Shown in pieces: positions 52,996-60,252 of a stretch of 60,252 nt of DNA. The stretch covers positions 1-60,252 of the forward strand of contig JAZQUU010000021.1 of assembly GCA_045631485.1 (NCBI GenBank), written 5' to 3'. The notes beneath the pieces are model-generated. The model had not been told where the DNA came from. It did not search any database and worked only from the letters and a program-made list of their open reading frames with translations. Position 1 is the stretch's first letter. The number at the start of each line of letters is the position of its first letter. This DNA is from SIG452 sp045631485 (GTDB taxonomy: Bacteria; Bacillota; Clostridia; UMGS1840). The position numbers and the translations under genes were made by a program.

Positions 52996-55296
52996 ATGGC
53001 AACAAAATACGGCAAGAAAAAACGAAGTCAGCACACGTTATTGTATTCGGTTATAACAGCTGTTTTGCTTTGTGTGGTGTTGTTCTCCGTTGTTGGCTAT
53101 TTCTATCAGGCTGCAGAAGATGAAGCGTATGAAACCCTTCATGTTCAAACAAAGCAAATTAAAGATGATTTGACTCTGCAATTAAAGTCTGACCAGGAAA
53201 ACCTTTATACTATGGCAAACTTTGCCGCAAAATTATATGCAGACGGCGAAAGCTACGATATTATGTTTGCTTCCTTTAAACCCATTGGGTTGTTTTCCAA
53301 TATCGGAATTTTGCGTCCCGACAACACTTTTACCACCAAAATTGGCACTATGGATTTAACCGGAAAGATTTCCTTTGCGGAAGAAGCCGAAAAAGGTGCC
53401 TACATCACGGGAAGAATTAAGGATTTGACCGGCGGGCGTGATGAGATTATCCGTTCTGCCGTTCCCATTCGTGTGAACGATAAAGTCGTTGGCGTTTTAT
53501 ACGGTGTTATCCGTCCGGAAGATATCAATGCGCGATACAGCAATATGGCAAAAGAGCTGAATGCTCAGCTGTTTGTGTATGATAAGCAAAACGGGAATCT
53601 GGTAATTGATACCGTAAGTGACGAACCTGCCAATATTTCTTTCTTAAAAGACAGGGAATATACCCGCGGAAATTCTTATGAAAAGATGGTAGGAGAAGAA
53701 AAAGGATACTCCAGTTTCCGTTCCGTACTCACCGGAGAAGAGCTTTATTTGCACTATTCCGTGGTGGAGGGAACCGGTTGGGGAATCATTCTCGGCCGTT
53801 ATGAATCTCAGGTGTTTGCCAAAACCCATCAGATTTCCGGAATGTTGTTTAGCTCTTTCGCTTTGATTATAGTGATTATCGTATGTTATTTGTTGTATTT
53901 GATGACCAACGAAAGAAGAAGAAGCCAGGCGGCTATCCAGGCTTCCAATATCAGACGATTGCTCTTGGAAATCAATCAGCAGCAAGGAAATATTTCGGAG
54001 GCATTAAGAAATGTGATGAATGTTTCCGACGCCCGTTCTTCCTTCTTCGTGGATACCGACGGGGAAGATTATCATTGCATTTTGCCGGAACTGATGCATA
54101 CCCTTCTTTCCAACGAGCAAAAGCGTTATATGCTTTCCGAACTGTTTCTCTATGCGGCAGAATTTCACGAGATTCATAAAAAAACGGTTGGATATTTAAG
54201 TATTCGCCCCAATGAACATTTAAAGAAAACCAATCCCAATTTATATGAATTTATGCGCCGGCACCGTTTCCATACCATTTCCTTTGCAACGGTAACGGAT
54301 AAACGGAATCACGTGAGCATCTTAGGCGTAATCAACTCCGAAAAACAACGGTTTGCAAGAACGATTTTAGAAGATATTGCCGTTTGTTTCTCTATCGCTA
54401 TCTATAATAAAAAACATCTGAATAAAACCGAAACTGCCGTTGTGACAGACTCCTTGACCGGGGTTTACAACCGTGTGGCTTATAAGAAAGATATTCTGCA
54501 CTTTGATGAAGAAAATCCAAGCGATTTTTCCTGCATCTATATTGATGTGAACGGTCTTCACATGCGAAATAACAAATACGGCCATGCCGCAGGGGATGCA
54601 ATGCTGGTATATATCGGCAACACCTTGAAAGAAGTTTTCTTCGGGCAGAATATTTACCGTATGGGCGGAGACGAATTTTTGGTGTTTGCCCAAGGTGTTT
54701 CTCAGGATGATGTCCGTGATTCTCTGGAAACATTTATGGAGCAGCTTGCCATCAAGGATTACCATGTGGCAATCGGAACTTCCTTCCGCAATTGTAACGT
54801 GAATTGCGAAGAAATGGTTCGGGAAGCGGAAGTTCGTATGTATGAAGCCAAGGCTTCTTATTATCAGTCTAAAGAAACCGGCAGCGTTGCCAAAAACGAA
54901 GATGATGGTTATCTTCAGGTAAAAACAGGCATTTTAGAAATTGACACATTGATTTCCGTTTTAAAAGAGCATTATAACGGGGTGTATCGAGTTTCTCTGG
55001 ACACCGACCACGCTCAGCGGATTCTGATGCCTTCTTATTTTCAATATAATGAACAGGAAGAGCATTTTTCTCAGCTGTTGTCCAAGTATATTGATGAATT
55101 GGTTCATCCCGATTATCATCGTATTGTGACCACATTCTTAAATTATGATGCAATTCGTCATCAGTTATCTTTGGGAGAAATCCCCGGAATTACTTATAAA
55201 AAAGTAAATGGTGAAACCGTGAATCTGCGCGTGTATAATCTGCAGGAATCTGCAAATCACGTGGAAGAAACTCTTTGGATTTTCGCAAAACGATAA
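52996..55296 (+). CDS. Sensor diguanylate cyclase (Cache-type sensor plus GGDEF)
   Basis: 766 aa. TM1 about 16-37, an outer dCache-like sensor about 38-280 (LRPDNTFTTKIG, VVGVLYGVIRPEDI, SVVEGTGWGIILGRYES), TM2 about 283-305, a GAF-like cytosolic region about 340-475, then GGDEF: DSLTGVYNRVAYKKDI, YIDVNGLHMRNNKYGHAAGD, YRMGGDEFLVF (GGDEF at 557-561). The last about 110 residues form an extra PAS-like part. All core residues are intact, so synthesis of cyclic-di-GMP from GTP is likely. No RxxD inhibitory site is seen at the usual place before GGDEF. Start follows AAAGGAGATGG. Confidence 0.88.
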   Translation: MATKYGKKKRSQHTLLYSVITAVLLCVVLFSVVGYFYQAAEDEAYETLHVQTKQIKDDLTLQLKSDQENLYTMANFAAKLYADGESYDIMFASFKPIGLFSNIGILRPDNTFTTKIGTMDLTGKISFAEEAEKGAYITGRIKDLTGGRDEIIRSAVPIRVNDKVVGVLYGVIRPEDINARYSNMAKELNAQLFVYDKQNGNLVIDTVSDEPANISFLKDREYTRGNSYEKMVGEEKGYSSFRSVLTGEELYLHYSVVEGTGWGIILGRYESQVFAKTHQISGMLFSSFALIIVIIVCYLLYLMTNERRRSQAAIQASNIRRLLLEINQQQGNISEALRNVMNVSDARSSFFVDTDGEDYHCILPELMHTLLSNEQKRYMLSELFLYAAEFHEIHKKTVGYLSIRPNEHLKKTNPNLYEFMRRHRFHTISFATVTDKRNHVSILGVINSEKQRFARTILEDIAVCFSIAIYNKKHLNKTETAVVTDSLTGVYNRVAYKKDILHFDEENPSDFSCIYIDVNGLHMRNNKYGHAAGDAMLVYIGNTLKEVFFGQNIYRMGGDEFLVFAQGVSQDDVRDSLETFMEQLAIKDYHVAIGTSFRNCNVNCEEMVREAEVRMYEAKASYYQSKETGSVAKNEDDGYLQVKTGILEIDTLISVLKEHYNGVYRVSLDTDHAQRILMPSYFQYNEQEEHFSQLLSKYIDELVHPDYHRIVTTFLNYDAIRHQLSLGEIPGITYKKVNGETVNLRVYNLQESANHVEETLWIFAKR

Positions 55297-55334
55297 GGAA
55301 CTGATTGCAGTTGTTTTCATAAAATACATTAGAA

Positions 55335-55464
55335 TATAGTTTGGCAAAATCGGCGAAAGCCGATGACGCAAAGCTCTTGAGGCTAAGGTTTTTTAAAACT
55401 ATGTCAGTCTGGCTGCGATAACGGAGAAGCGCCCGGTTTTCGGGGGCTTTCTGTTGTTGCAGCC
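55335..55464 (+). ncRNA. Cyclic-di-GMP-I (GEMM-I) riboswitch
   Basis: Core TTGGCAAAAT, P2 stem ATCGGC-GAAA-GCCGAT (55349-55364) with the GNRA loop, GACGCAAAGC (55365-55374), then GGCTAAGG and CTATGTCAG-TCT-GGCTGC, the tetraloop-receptor and closing parts of the GEMM-I consensus. It lies between the diguanylate cyclase gene and the EAL gene at 55524. The last conserved bases GGCTGC (55411-55416) are also the 5' arm of the terminator, so aptamer and terminator compete. Confidence 0.9.
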
Positions 55465-55471
55465 TTTTTTT
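55411..55471 (+). terminator. Riboswitch-linked terminator
   Basis: GGCTGC (55411-55416) pairs with GCAGCC (55459-55464). Between them GATAACGGAGAAGCGCCC pairs with GGGGGCTTTCTGTTGTT, using several G-U pairs. Seven T follow. This is the expression platform. Confidence 0.85.
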
Positions 55472-55523
55472 ATATAATTTTTTCTGAAAACTAAAAAATC
55501 AAATTGTTTGGAGGAAAAGGCCA

Positions 55524-56936
55524 ATGTCAAATCAAATGCATCCCACCGAAACTCTTTGGCAACTTATTTGCCTGATAGCGATTGTCTGCTTATGTATCGT
55601 GATTGTGCTTCTGGTTGTCACATTAAGAAAAATGCGTCGGGAAAGTATTTCCGGAAAATTTAAGGATGAAGAAACGGGAATGGGGAATTTAAAATATTTC
55701 CAATACCATTTTCGATATACCTTAGGTGACCTTGCCCGCAATCTGTATTCGGTTGCTTATATCATTTTGGATAGCTCTTATCTTGATACCTATTACAAGA
55801 ATACCCCCTTTGCAGAGGTATTAAAATATGCGGCGCAGGTGTTATCCCGAAATGTTGGGGAGGGGGAACTCTCTGCCAGAATCACGGAAAACGGTTTTGC
55901 ACTTGCCCTGCAGTGTGCCGATGAACAAGCGGCTCAGAAGCGTTTGCAGAGGATTTTGGAAGAATTAAATGATTTTGAGCGTTCCAATCATTCCAAGGAA
56001 CATCCCGTGTTTCACGCCGCTTATTATCGGTTGCACAATACCGATAAAAACTGTGAGATGCTTTTATATAGCCTCCGTGAAAACTGCAACAGTATTTGCA
56101 CCACAACCGACCTTCTGATTGCTTGCGATATGTCTTCCATGAATAAATTGCAGGCAGAAAAGAAAATGACCGACAGCATTGCCAAAGGTCTGCAAAAGAA
56201 TGAGTTTAAAATGTATCTGCAGTTTTCGGTAGATAATAAAACCAAAGAAATTGTTTCGGCAGAAGCATTGTCCCGATGGGAACATCCCGAAAACGGCTTG
56301 ATTCTTCCCGGAAAATATATCAATTATATGGAACGCTTTCAACTGATCAGTCAACACGATTTTTATATCTTTGAACTGGTTTGTAAACAACTGCAATCCT
56401 GGAAAAATACCGAGTTTTCCCATCTTTCCATTTCCTGCAATTTTACGAGAATCACCTTATCGGAAGAAGATTTTGTGGGAAAACTTTGCAGCATTGCGGA
56501 GCGTTATCAATTTAACAGAAATCAACTTGCCATCGAAATCACCGAAAATGCCATGGAAAAAAATATGGAAGTGGCAACCCAAAATGTGCAAAAATGCAAG
56601 GAGCTTGGATTTACTGTTTATTTAGACGATTTGGGAAGCGGCTACACCACTCTGGCAAATCTTTGCGATTATCCCATCGATGTGGTGAAAATTGACCGCA
56701 GTATTTTGCTCAAAACCAATACCAACCGTGGCAGAGAATTGCTTCTTGGGATTGTGGCGCTTGCGCACAGTTTGAAAATGCAGGTCATTTGCGAGGGCGT
56801 GGAAACCGAAGAACAAAATGCGTGGATTTCTTCCACCGATTGCGATGTGGTGCAGGGATGGTATTATTCCAAAGGCTTACCCGCAGAACAGGCAGAAGAT
56901 TTTCTGAAAGATTATCGCAGAAAACAGATTTCATAA
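55524..56936 (+). CDS. Membrane-anchored EAL-domain protein under riboswitch control
   Basis: 470 aa. TM about 12-32; residues 50-190 look like a degenerate GGDEF (RITENGFAL where RYGGDEF would be); EAL domain about 215-460. Seen: AEALSRW with E247, CNFTRITLSE (Asn), IEITENAM (Glu), YLDDLGSGYTTL (D368, D369), VVKIDRS (Lys), CEGVETEEQ (Glu), VVQGWYY (Gln). A working phosphodiesterase is likely. Ribosome site TTGGAGG; the start lies about 50 bases after the riboswitch terminator, so its expression should follow cyclic-di-GMP level. Confidence 0.88.
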   Translation: MSNQMHPTETLWQLICLIAIVCLCIVIVLLVVTLRKMRRESISGKFKDEETGMGNLKYFQYHFRYTLGDLARNLYSVAYIILDSSYLDTYYKNTPFAEVLKYAAQVLSRNVGEGELSARITENGFALALQCADEQAAQKRLQRILEELNDFERSNHSKEHPVFHAAYYRLHNTDKNCEMLLYSLRENCNSICTTTDLLIACDMSSMNKLQAEKKMTDSIAKGLQKNEFKMYLQFSVDNKTKEIVSAEALSRWEHPENGLILPGKYINYMERFQLISQHDFYIFELVCKQLQSWKNTEFSHLSISCNFTRITLSEEDFVGKLCSIAERYQFNRNQLAIEITENAMEKNMEVATQNVQKCKELGFTVYLDDLGSGYTTLANLCDYPIDVVKIDRSILLKTNTNRGRELLLGIVALAHSLKMQVICEGVETEEQNAWISSTDCDVVQGWYYSKGLPAEQAEDFLKDYRRKQIS

Positions 56937-56941
56937 AGTTC

Positions 56942-56970
56942 TTGATTTCTTCATAGAGTTGTGATAGAAT
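56942..56970 (+). promoter_or_regulatory. Promoter of the hemolysin-III-family gene
   Basis: TTGATT (56942-56947), 17-bp spacer, TAGAAT (56965-56970) within TTGTGATAGAAT, close in form to the promoters at 31063 and 52931. Confidence 0.7.
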
Positions 56971-57007
56971 ATAAGAATCTTATTTTTGATATGAAAAAGG
57001 AGCCAAT

Positions 57008-57646
57008 ATGGGGATTACATTAAAAAAATATTCTTTGGGAGAAGAAATTTTCAGCGCTGTGGCACATTGCGTGGGAACTCTTCTTTCCATTGCGGCAACA
57101 GTTCTTCTGATTGTGTTTTCTGCACTGCATCATAATGTGATGGGGGTTGTGGGAAGCTCTATCTATGGCGGCACAATGATTATTTTATACACAATGAGCA
57201 CCTTGTATCATTCGCTGACCAACAAAACGGCAAAAAAGGTGTTTCGGATTTTTGACCATTGTTCCATCTTTCTTTTGATTGCGGGAACCTACACGCCCTA
57301 TTGCCTGGGACCCTTATGGAATCACGGAGGGCTCGGCATTTTAATTGCCATCTGGAGTTGTGCCATTTTGGGAATTGTGTTTAACTCCATCGCTTTGGAA
57401 AAGGTGAAAACCATCAGTCTGATTTTTTATGTGGTGATGGGACTGGCGATTTTGTTTAAACTTCCCACCTTGCTTGCAGTATTGCCCATGGGCGGTATTG
57501 TGTGGATGTGTATTGCAGGTCTTGTGTATATCTTAGGAATTGTTTTTTATTTGTGGAAAGTGAAGTATATGCATCCCATCTGGCACCTGTTTGTGTTGGG
57601 CGGAAGCATTTGTTTCTTTTTTTCTATTCTGTTTTATGTGATTTAA
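57008..57646 (+). CDS. Hemolysin III / PAQR-family membrane protein
   Basis: 212 aa with seven membrane segments. Seen: LGEEIFSAVAHCVGTLLSIAA, STLYHSLTNKTAKKVFRIFDHCSIFLLIAGTYTPYCLGPL (Ser-His and Asp-His of the PAQR metal site), and MHPIWHLFVLGGSICFFF with the last His ligand. The family includes adiponectin-receptor-like hydrolases; the bacterial role is unclear. Ribosome site AAAAAGGAG. Single gene. Confidence 0.92.
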   Translation: MGITLKKYSLGEEIFSAVAHCVGTLLSIAATVLLIVFSALHHNVMGVVGSSIYGGTMIILYTMSTLYHSLTNKTAKKVFRIFDHCSIFLLIAGTYTPYCLGPLWNHGGLGILIAIWSCAILGIVFNSIALEKVKTISLIFYVVMGLAILFKLPTLLAVLPMGGIVWMCIAGLVYILGIVFYLWKVKYMHPIWHLFVLGGSICFFFSILFYVI

Positions 57647-57648
57647 CA

Positions 57649-57677
57649 TTGACAACGCGGTAATTTAATGATATACT
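57649..57677 (+). promoter_or_regulatory. Promoter of the zinc-ribbon gene
   Basis: TTGACA (57649-57654), 17-bp spacer, TATACT (57672-57677). The -35 overlaps the stop region of the preceding gene. Confidence 0.8.
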
Positions 57678-57702
57678 GATAAAAAAGGAGGATTAACCTA
57701 TT

Positions 57703-58590
57703 ATGTTTTGTGAAAAATGCGGAAAAGAAATACCCGAAAATGAAACTTCCTGTCCGTTCTGCGGTGTTGAAGAAACTGCGCAGGAGGCAGAAGAAATTGT
57801 GATGGATGAACCTGTGTTTGATGTGGAAGAACTTGGTGTTCCCGTGTCTATGGTGGTTCGCAGAAAACGCGGCTTATCCCGTGTGATTATCGGAATTGTT
57901 GCTTTGGTATTGATGGCAGCAGTGCTGGTGGTTTCTTTCTTAAATCCCGTTCTGGTAATCGGTAACTGGAAAATGAATCAGACCATGCCCACCGGTACTG
58001 GTACTGATTTTGAAATTGAATCCACAATGAGCTTTACCAACAACGGTAAATTAACTCTTACCGATAAACTGCTCAACTGGAAAGATGTTGGCTATCCCGA
58101 AGATCAGAGCTCGTTCAGTAACGAATTTCAGTATTCTGTTGTGAAAAACGATCTGAATTTAGTTCCCGTTCCTGCAGAAGGGGAAGAAGCGGGAGAACAA
58201 CAGGTTGTTACCATGAAATGCAGCGTTACTCCCAAACAGTTCTCTTACTGGCAGGGTAATTCCATTCCCAGAGAAGTGTATGACTATCAGAGAGACGGTT
58301 TGTTCTATCCCTCTATGATTCTGTGGATGGTTTCCGGTGTGCTTCTGATTGTGGGCGTGTTGCTTCTGGCAATCCCCGGCAAAAAACACGTGATTACCAC
58401 TTTTGAAGAAGATTTAAACAATCTGGAAGAACCCGAAGAAGTGGAAGAAGCAGAAGATTTAGACGAATTCTTAGAAGATATTTACGAAGAAATCGCTGCT
58501 GAAGATGAAATTCCCGAAGAAGCAGCAGAAGAAGAAACAAAAGAAACAGAAGAAACTGCTATGGAAGAATCTTCCGAAGTAACCGAATAA
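57703..58590 (+). CDS. Zinc-ribbon membrane protein with acidic tail
   Basis: 295 aa. N-terminal zinc ribbon FCEKCGKEIPENETSCPFCG (two CxxC pairs), TM1 about 59-82, an outer domain about 83-205 starting IGNWKMNQTM, TM2 about 208-228, and a cytosolic tail of about 65 residues made mostly of Glu and Asp. The outer part resembles the 'G(T/N)W' lipocalin-like sheets of Clostridial membrane proteins. No known role. Ribosome site AAAGGAGG. A terminator follows. Confidence 0.78.
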   Translation: MFCEKCGKEIPENETSCPFCGVEETAQEAEEIVMDEPVFDVEELGVPVSMVVRRKRGLSRVIIGIVALVLMAAVLVVSFLNPVLVIGNWKMNQTMPTGTGTDFEIESTMSFTNNGKLTLTDKLLNWKDVGYPEDQSSFSNEFQYSVVKNDLNLVPVPAEGEEAGEQQVVTMKCSVTPKQFSYWQGNSIPREVYDYQRDGLFYPSMILWMVSGVLLIVGVLLLAIPGKKHVITTFEEDLNNLEEPEEVEEAEDLDEFLEDIYEEIAAEDEIPEEAAEEETKETEETAMEESSEVTE

Positions 58591-58609
58591 AGTTATTAAA
58601 AGAACAAAA

Positions 58610-58650
58610 GAAAAACGCTGAGTTTCAAACTCAGCGTTTTTTGTTTTTGC
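58610..58650 (+). terminator. Rho-independent terminator after zinc-ribbon gene
   Basis: AAAAACGCTGAGTTT pairs with AAACTCAGCGTTTTTT; T-rich tail follows. Confidence 0.9.
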
Positions 58651-58724
58651 ACAACTATTTTGAACAATCATAAGTGGGTATTAAAATTTGCCATTCTAAT
58701 GGTGTTTTTTTTCGCCTAATTCAC

Positions 58725-58795
58725 TGCCTCAGGCAATACCACTTGCAAAGCAAAAATCCCTGCATCGCAATACCACTCGTCCAAAGGACGAATAA
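58725..58795. repeat. Short intergenic repeats around GCAATACCACT
   Basis: GCAATACCACT occurs twice (near 58734 and 58768). The first copy is followed by TTGCAAAGCAA (stem TTGC/GCAA) and the second by CGTCCAAAGGACG (stem CGTCC/GGACG). Non-coding, perhaps remains of a small repeat family. Confidence 0.4.
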
Positions 58796-58798
58796 AAC

Positions 58799-58827
58799 TA
58801 CGGAGTGTTCCGAGGAACACTCCGTAA
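58799..58827 (-). terminator. Terminator of trpB
   Basis: TACGGAGTGTTC pairs with GAACACTCCGTA across CGAG. On the minus strand it is followed by a short T-rich stretch (GTTTTATTC) just past the trpB stop. Confidence 0.75.
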
Positions 58828-58829
58828 TA

Positions 58830-60050
58830 TTATCTGATTCCGTAATTTTCAATCACATAGTCCATATCCTTATCGCCTCTGCCGGAGAGGTTAATGAGAA
58901 TGGAACCGTGATCCATGGTTTTTGCCAATTTCATACCGTAGGCAACTGCGTGAGAACTTTCGATTGCAGGGATGATACCTTCCATACGAGCCAGTTTAAA
59001 GAATGCATCAATGGATTCTTCATCGTCAATCACATCGTATTTCACTCTGCCGATTTCCTGCCAGAAAGCGTGTTCGGGGCCGGAGGAGGGGTAATCTAAT
59101 CCGCTTGCGACGGAATAAACGGGAGCAGGGTCACCGTTTTCATCCTTTAACATAATACTGTTAAAGCCGTGCATAATGCCTTCGGTACCGTATTTTAAGC
59201 TTGCAGCATGATCACCCAGTTTGGGGCCTTTGCCCAAGGGTTCCACACCGATGATATCCACGGGGTCATTTAAGAATCCGGAGAACATACCTGCCGCATT
59301 GGAACCGCCGCCCACACAAGCTACAACCGCATTGGGTAAGTGACCGGTCATTTCCATAAACTGTTCTCTTGCTTCAATCCCAACCACACTCTGGAAATCT
59401 CTCACCATCATCGGGAAGGGATGGGGACCGAGCACAGAACCGATACAGTAGATTGAATCCTTATATTCTTTGCTGTATGCATCAAATGCAGCGTCAACCG
59501 CTTCTTTTAAGGTTTGCAGACCGTGGGTAACCTCGATAACATTGGCACCCAAAATTTTCATTCTTGCCACGTTGGGAGCCTGTTTTTTAATATCCACGGC
59601 ACCCATATAGATATCGCATTCCAGACCGAAGTATGCAGCCGCAGTTGCTAAAGCAACACCGTGCTGACCTGCGCCGGTTTCTGCAATAATTTTCTTTTTG
59701 CCCATATATTTTGCCAGAAGACCTTCACCCATACAGTGATTTAATTTATGAGCACCGGAATGGTTTAAGTCTTCACGCTTTGCATAAAGCTGCACTTTGC
59801 CGCCTAACGCATCGGACAAACGTTCCAGATGAGACACCGGGGTGGGACGACCCTGAAATTCCTTACGGATTCTGCGAAGCTCCGCAATAAATTTACGGGA
59901 CTGGCAGATGGAGAAGTACGCTTCGGTAATTTCTGCCATTGCATCCTTTAATTTGTCTTCGATATAGACGCCGCCGTATTTGCCGAAGTAACCGTCTTTA
60001 TCGGGGTAATTGTGAAAATAAGTATCAAAATTTACGTTGTTGAGTTCCAT
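58830..60050 (-). CDS. trpB: Tryptophan synthase beta chain
   Basis: 406 aa. PLP enzyme joining indole and serine to make tryptophan. Seen: FGKYGGVYIEDKLKDAMAEI, RPTPVSHLERLS, KREDLNHSGAHKLNHCMG with the PLP Lys (HK), ETGAGQHGVALA with the catalytic Glu, CVGGGSNAAGMF (phosphate-binding Gly loop), and NLSGRGDKDMDYV. This is the canonical TrpB1 type, which normally works with TrpA, but no trp gene follows it. Start after GGGAGGATG. Controlled by the T-box leader upstream. Confidence 0.95.
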   Translation of the reverse strand: MELNNVNFDTYFHNYPDKDGYFGKYGGVYIEDKLKDAMAEITEAYFSICQSRKFIAELRRIRKEFQGRPTPVSHLERLSDALGGKVQLYAKREDLNHSGAHKLNHCMGEGLLAKYMGKKKIIAETGAGQHGVALATAAAYFGLECDIYMGAVDIKKQAPNVARMKILGANVIEVTHGLQTLKEAVDAAFDAYSKEYKDSIYCIGSVLGPHPFPMMVRDFQSVVGIEAREQFMEMTGHLPNAVVACVGGGSNAAGMFSGFLNDPVDIIGVEPLGKGPKLGDHAASLKYGTEGIMHGFNSIMLKDENGDPAPVYSVASGLDYPSSGPEHAFWQEIGRVKYDVIDDEESIDAFFKLARMEGIIPAIESSHAVAYGMKLAKTMDHGSILINLSGRGDKDMDYVIENYGIR

Positions 60051-60089
60051 AAGAACATCCTCCCTTGTTTGACATAGTCAGGGTAATAA

Positions 60090-60252
60090 AAAAGCCCCCG
60101 ACAGAATGTAGAAAAAATCTATCAAGGACGAATCAGTAACAATCCGCGGTGCCACCTTGTGTTCACGGGAATCCCGTGCGCTTTTTAGAGTACCATCATA
60201 CTCCTGACCAACTAACGCGGGTCAAAACGTCAGTGCATTTGACACTGCCCTC
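60090..60252 (-). promoter_or_regulatory. T-box leader of trpB (5' part cut off by window end)
   Basis: On the minus strand AAGGTGGCACCGCGG (60144-60158) is the classic T-box sequence that pairs with the uncharged tRNA acceptor end. Downstream CCTTGATAGA pairs with TCTGTCGGGG (60096-60127, with G-U pairs) as the terminator, followed by a T run. The specifier loop lies beyond the window. Tryptophan tRNA is expected from the target gene. Confidence 0.9.

Noticed and set aside
58674..59099. Plus-strand frame of 141 codons overlapping the end of trpB
   Set aside because: Mostly antisense to the conserved C-terminus of TrpB and runs through the trpB terminator.
1..60252. CRISPR array or tRNA genes
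   Set aside because: No regularly spaced repeats with unique spacers were seen, and the only tRNA-like structure is in tmRNA.

Overview
The window looks like a chromosomal segment of an anaerobic, low-to-mid-GC Bacillota (class Clostridia; probably an uncultured, perhaps gut-associated, lineage). Support comes from strong AGGAGG-type ribosome sites, TTGACA-17-TATAAT promoters, a T-box leader, a type I cyclic-di-GMP riboswitch, an orphan EutS/EutP pair and the rpsF-ssb-rpsR cluster. Species was not determined. No transposase, integrase, phage gene, CRISPR array or tRNA was found; the only stable RNA gene is tmRNA.

Region by region: (1) 1-2.5 kb: phosphofructokinase and mannose-6-phosphate isomerase. 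(2) 2.5-16.5 kb: an AraC-type regulator divergent from two tandem, giant secreted proteins (1966 and 2214 aa). Each joins an alkaline phosphatase, a copper-amine-oxidase-N-like segment, four or five copies of an unnamed 'PYAGVY' module on Pro/Thr linkers, and a C-terminal SGNH hydrolase. (3) 16.7-18.1 kb (minus): nicotinamidase-like hydrolase plus NAD synthetase. (4) 18.2-20.4 kb: EutS shell protein, EutP GTPase and O-acetylhomoserine sulfhydrylase, with no other microcompartment genes. (5) 20.7-26.6 kb: a lipoprotein, then asd-dapA-dapB and a stand-alone double-ACT protein (lysine/diaminopimelate branch), then a secreted HExxH protease. (6) 26.7-29.1 kb: rpsF-ssb-rpsR, smpB, tmRNA, and a 56-bp exact repeat of the tmRNA 3' end plus terminator flanking a 149-bp insert. 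(7) 29.1-30.7 kb (minus): AbrB-like regulator plus membrane-anchored MGT-type glycosyltransferase.

(8) 31.2-51.8 kb is one tightly packed exopolysaccharide operon of 19 genes. It has an initiating sugar transferase, six GT2/GT4/GT32-type glycosyltransferases, a Wzx-type flippase, a Wzy-type polymerase, two Wzz-like co-polymerase candidates, GtrA/GtrB/GtrII-type side-chain glucosylation parts, two acyltransferases, a YdjC-type deacetylase and a DnaA-N-like/metallophosphoesterase fusion. Two of its proteins carry cyclic-di-GMP-type domains: a Wzz-like protein fused to a degenerate GGDEF domain, and an EAL protein. (9) 51.9-56.9 kb continues the signalling theme: a lipoprotein, a sensor diguanylate cyclase with intact GGDEF, a cyclic-di-GMP-I riboswitch overlapping a terminator, and an EAL protein behind it. 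(10) 57-60.3 kb: hemolysin-III-family membrane protein, zinc-ribbon membrane protein, and on the minus strand trpB behind a T-box leader cut by the window end.

My leading candidate for an undescribed system is the cyclic-di-GMP-wired exopolysaccharide locus (31.2-56.9 kb). A diguanylate cyclase, two EAL proteins, a ligand-sensing riboswitch and a co-polymerase with a built-in GGDEF-like domain could form a feedback loop controlling polymer assembly. The tandem phosphatase-SGNH megaproteins are the second candidate. All functions are inferred from sequence motifs read by eye; no database search was possible.
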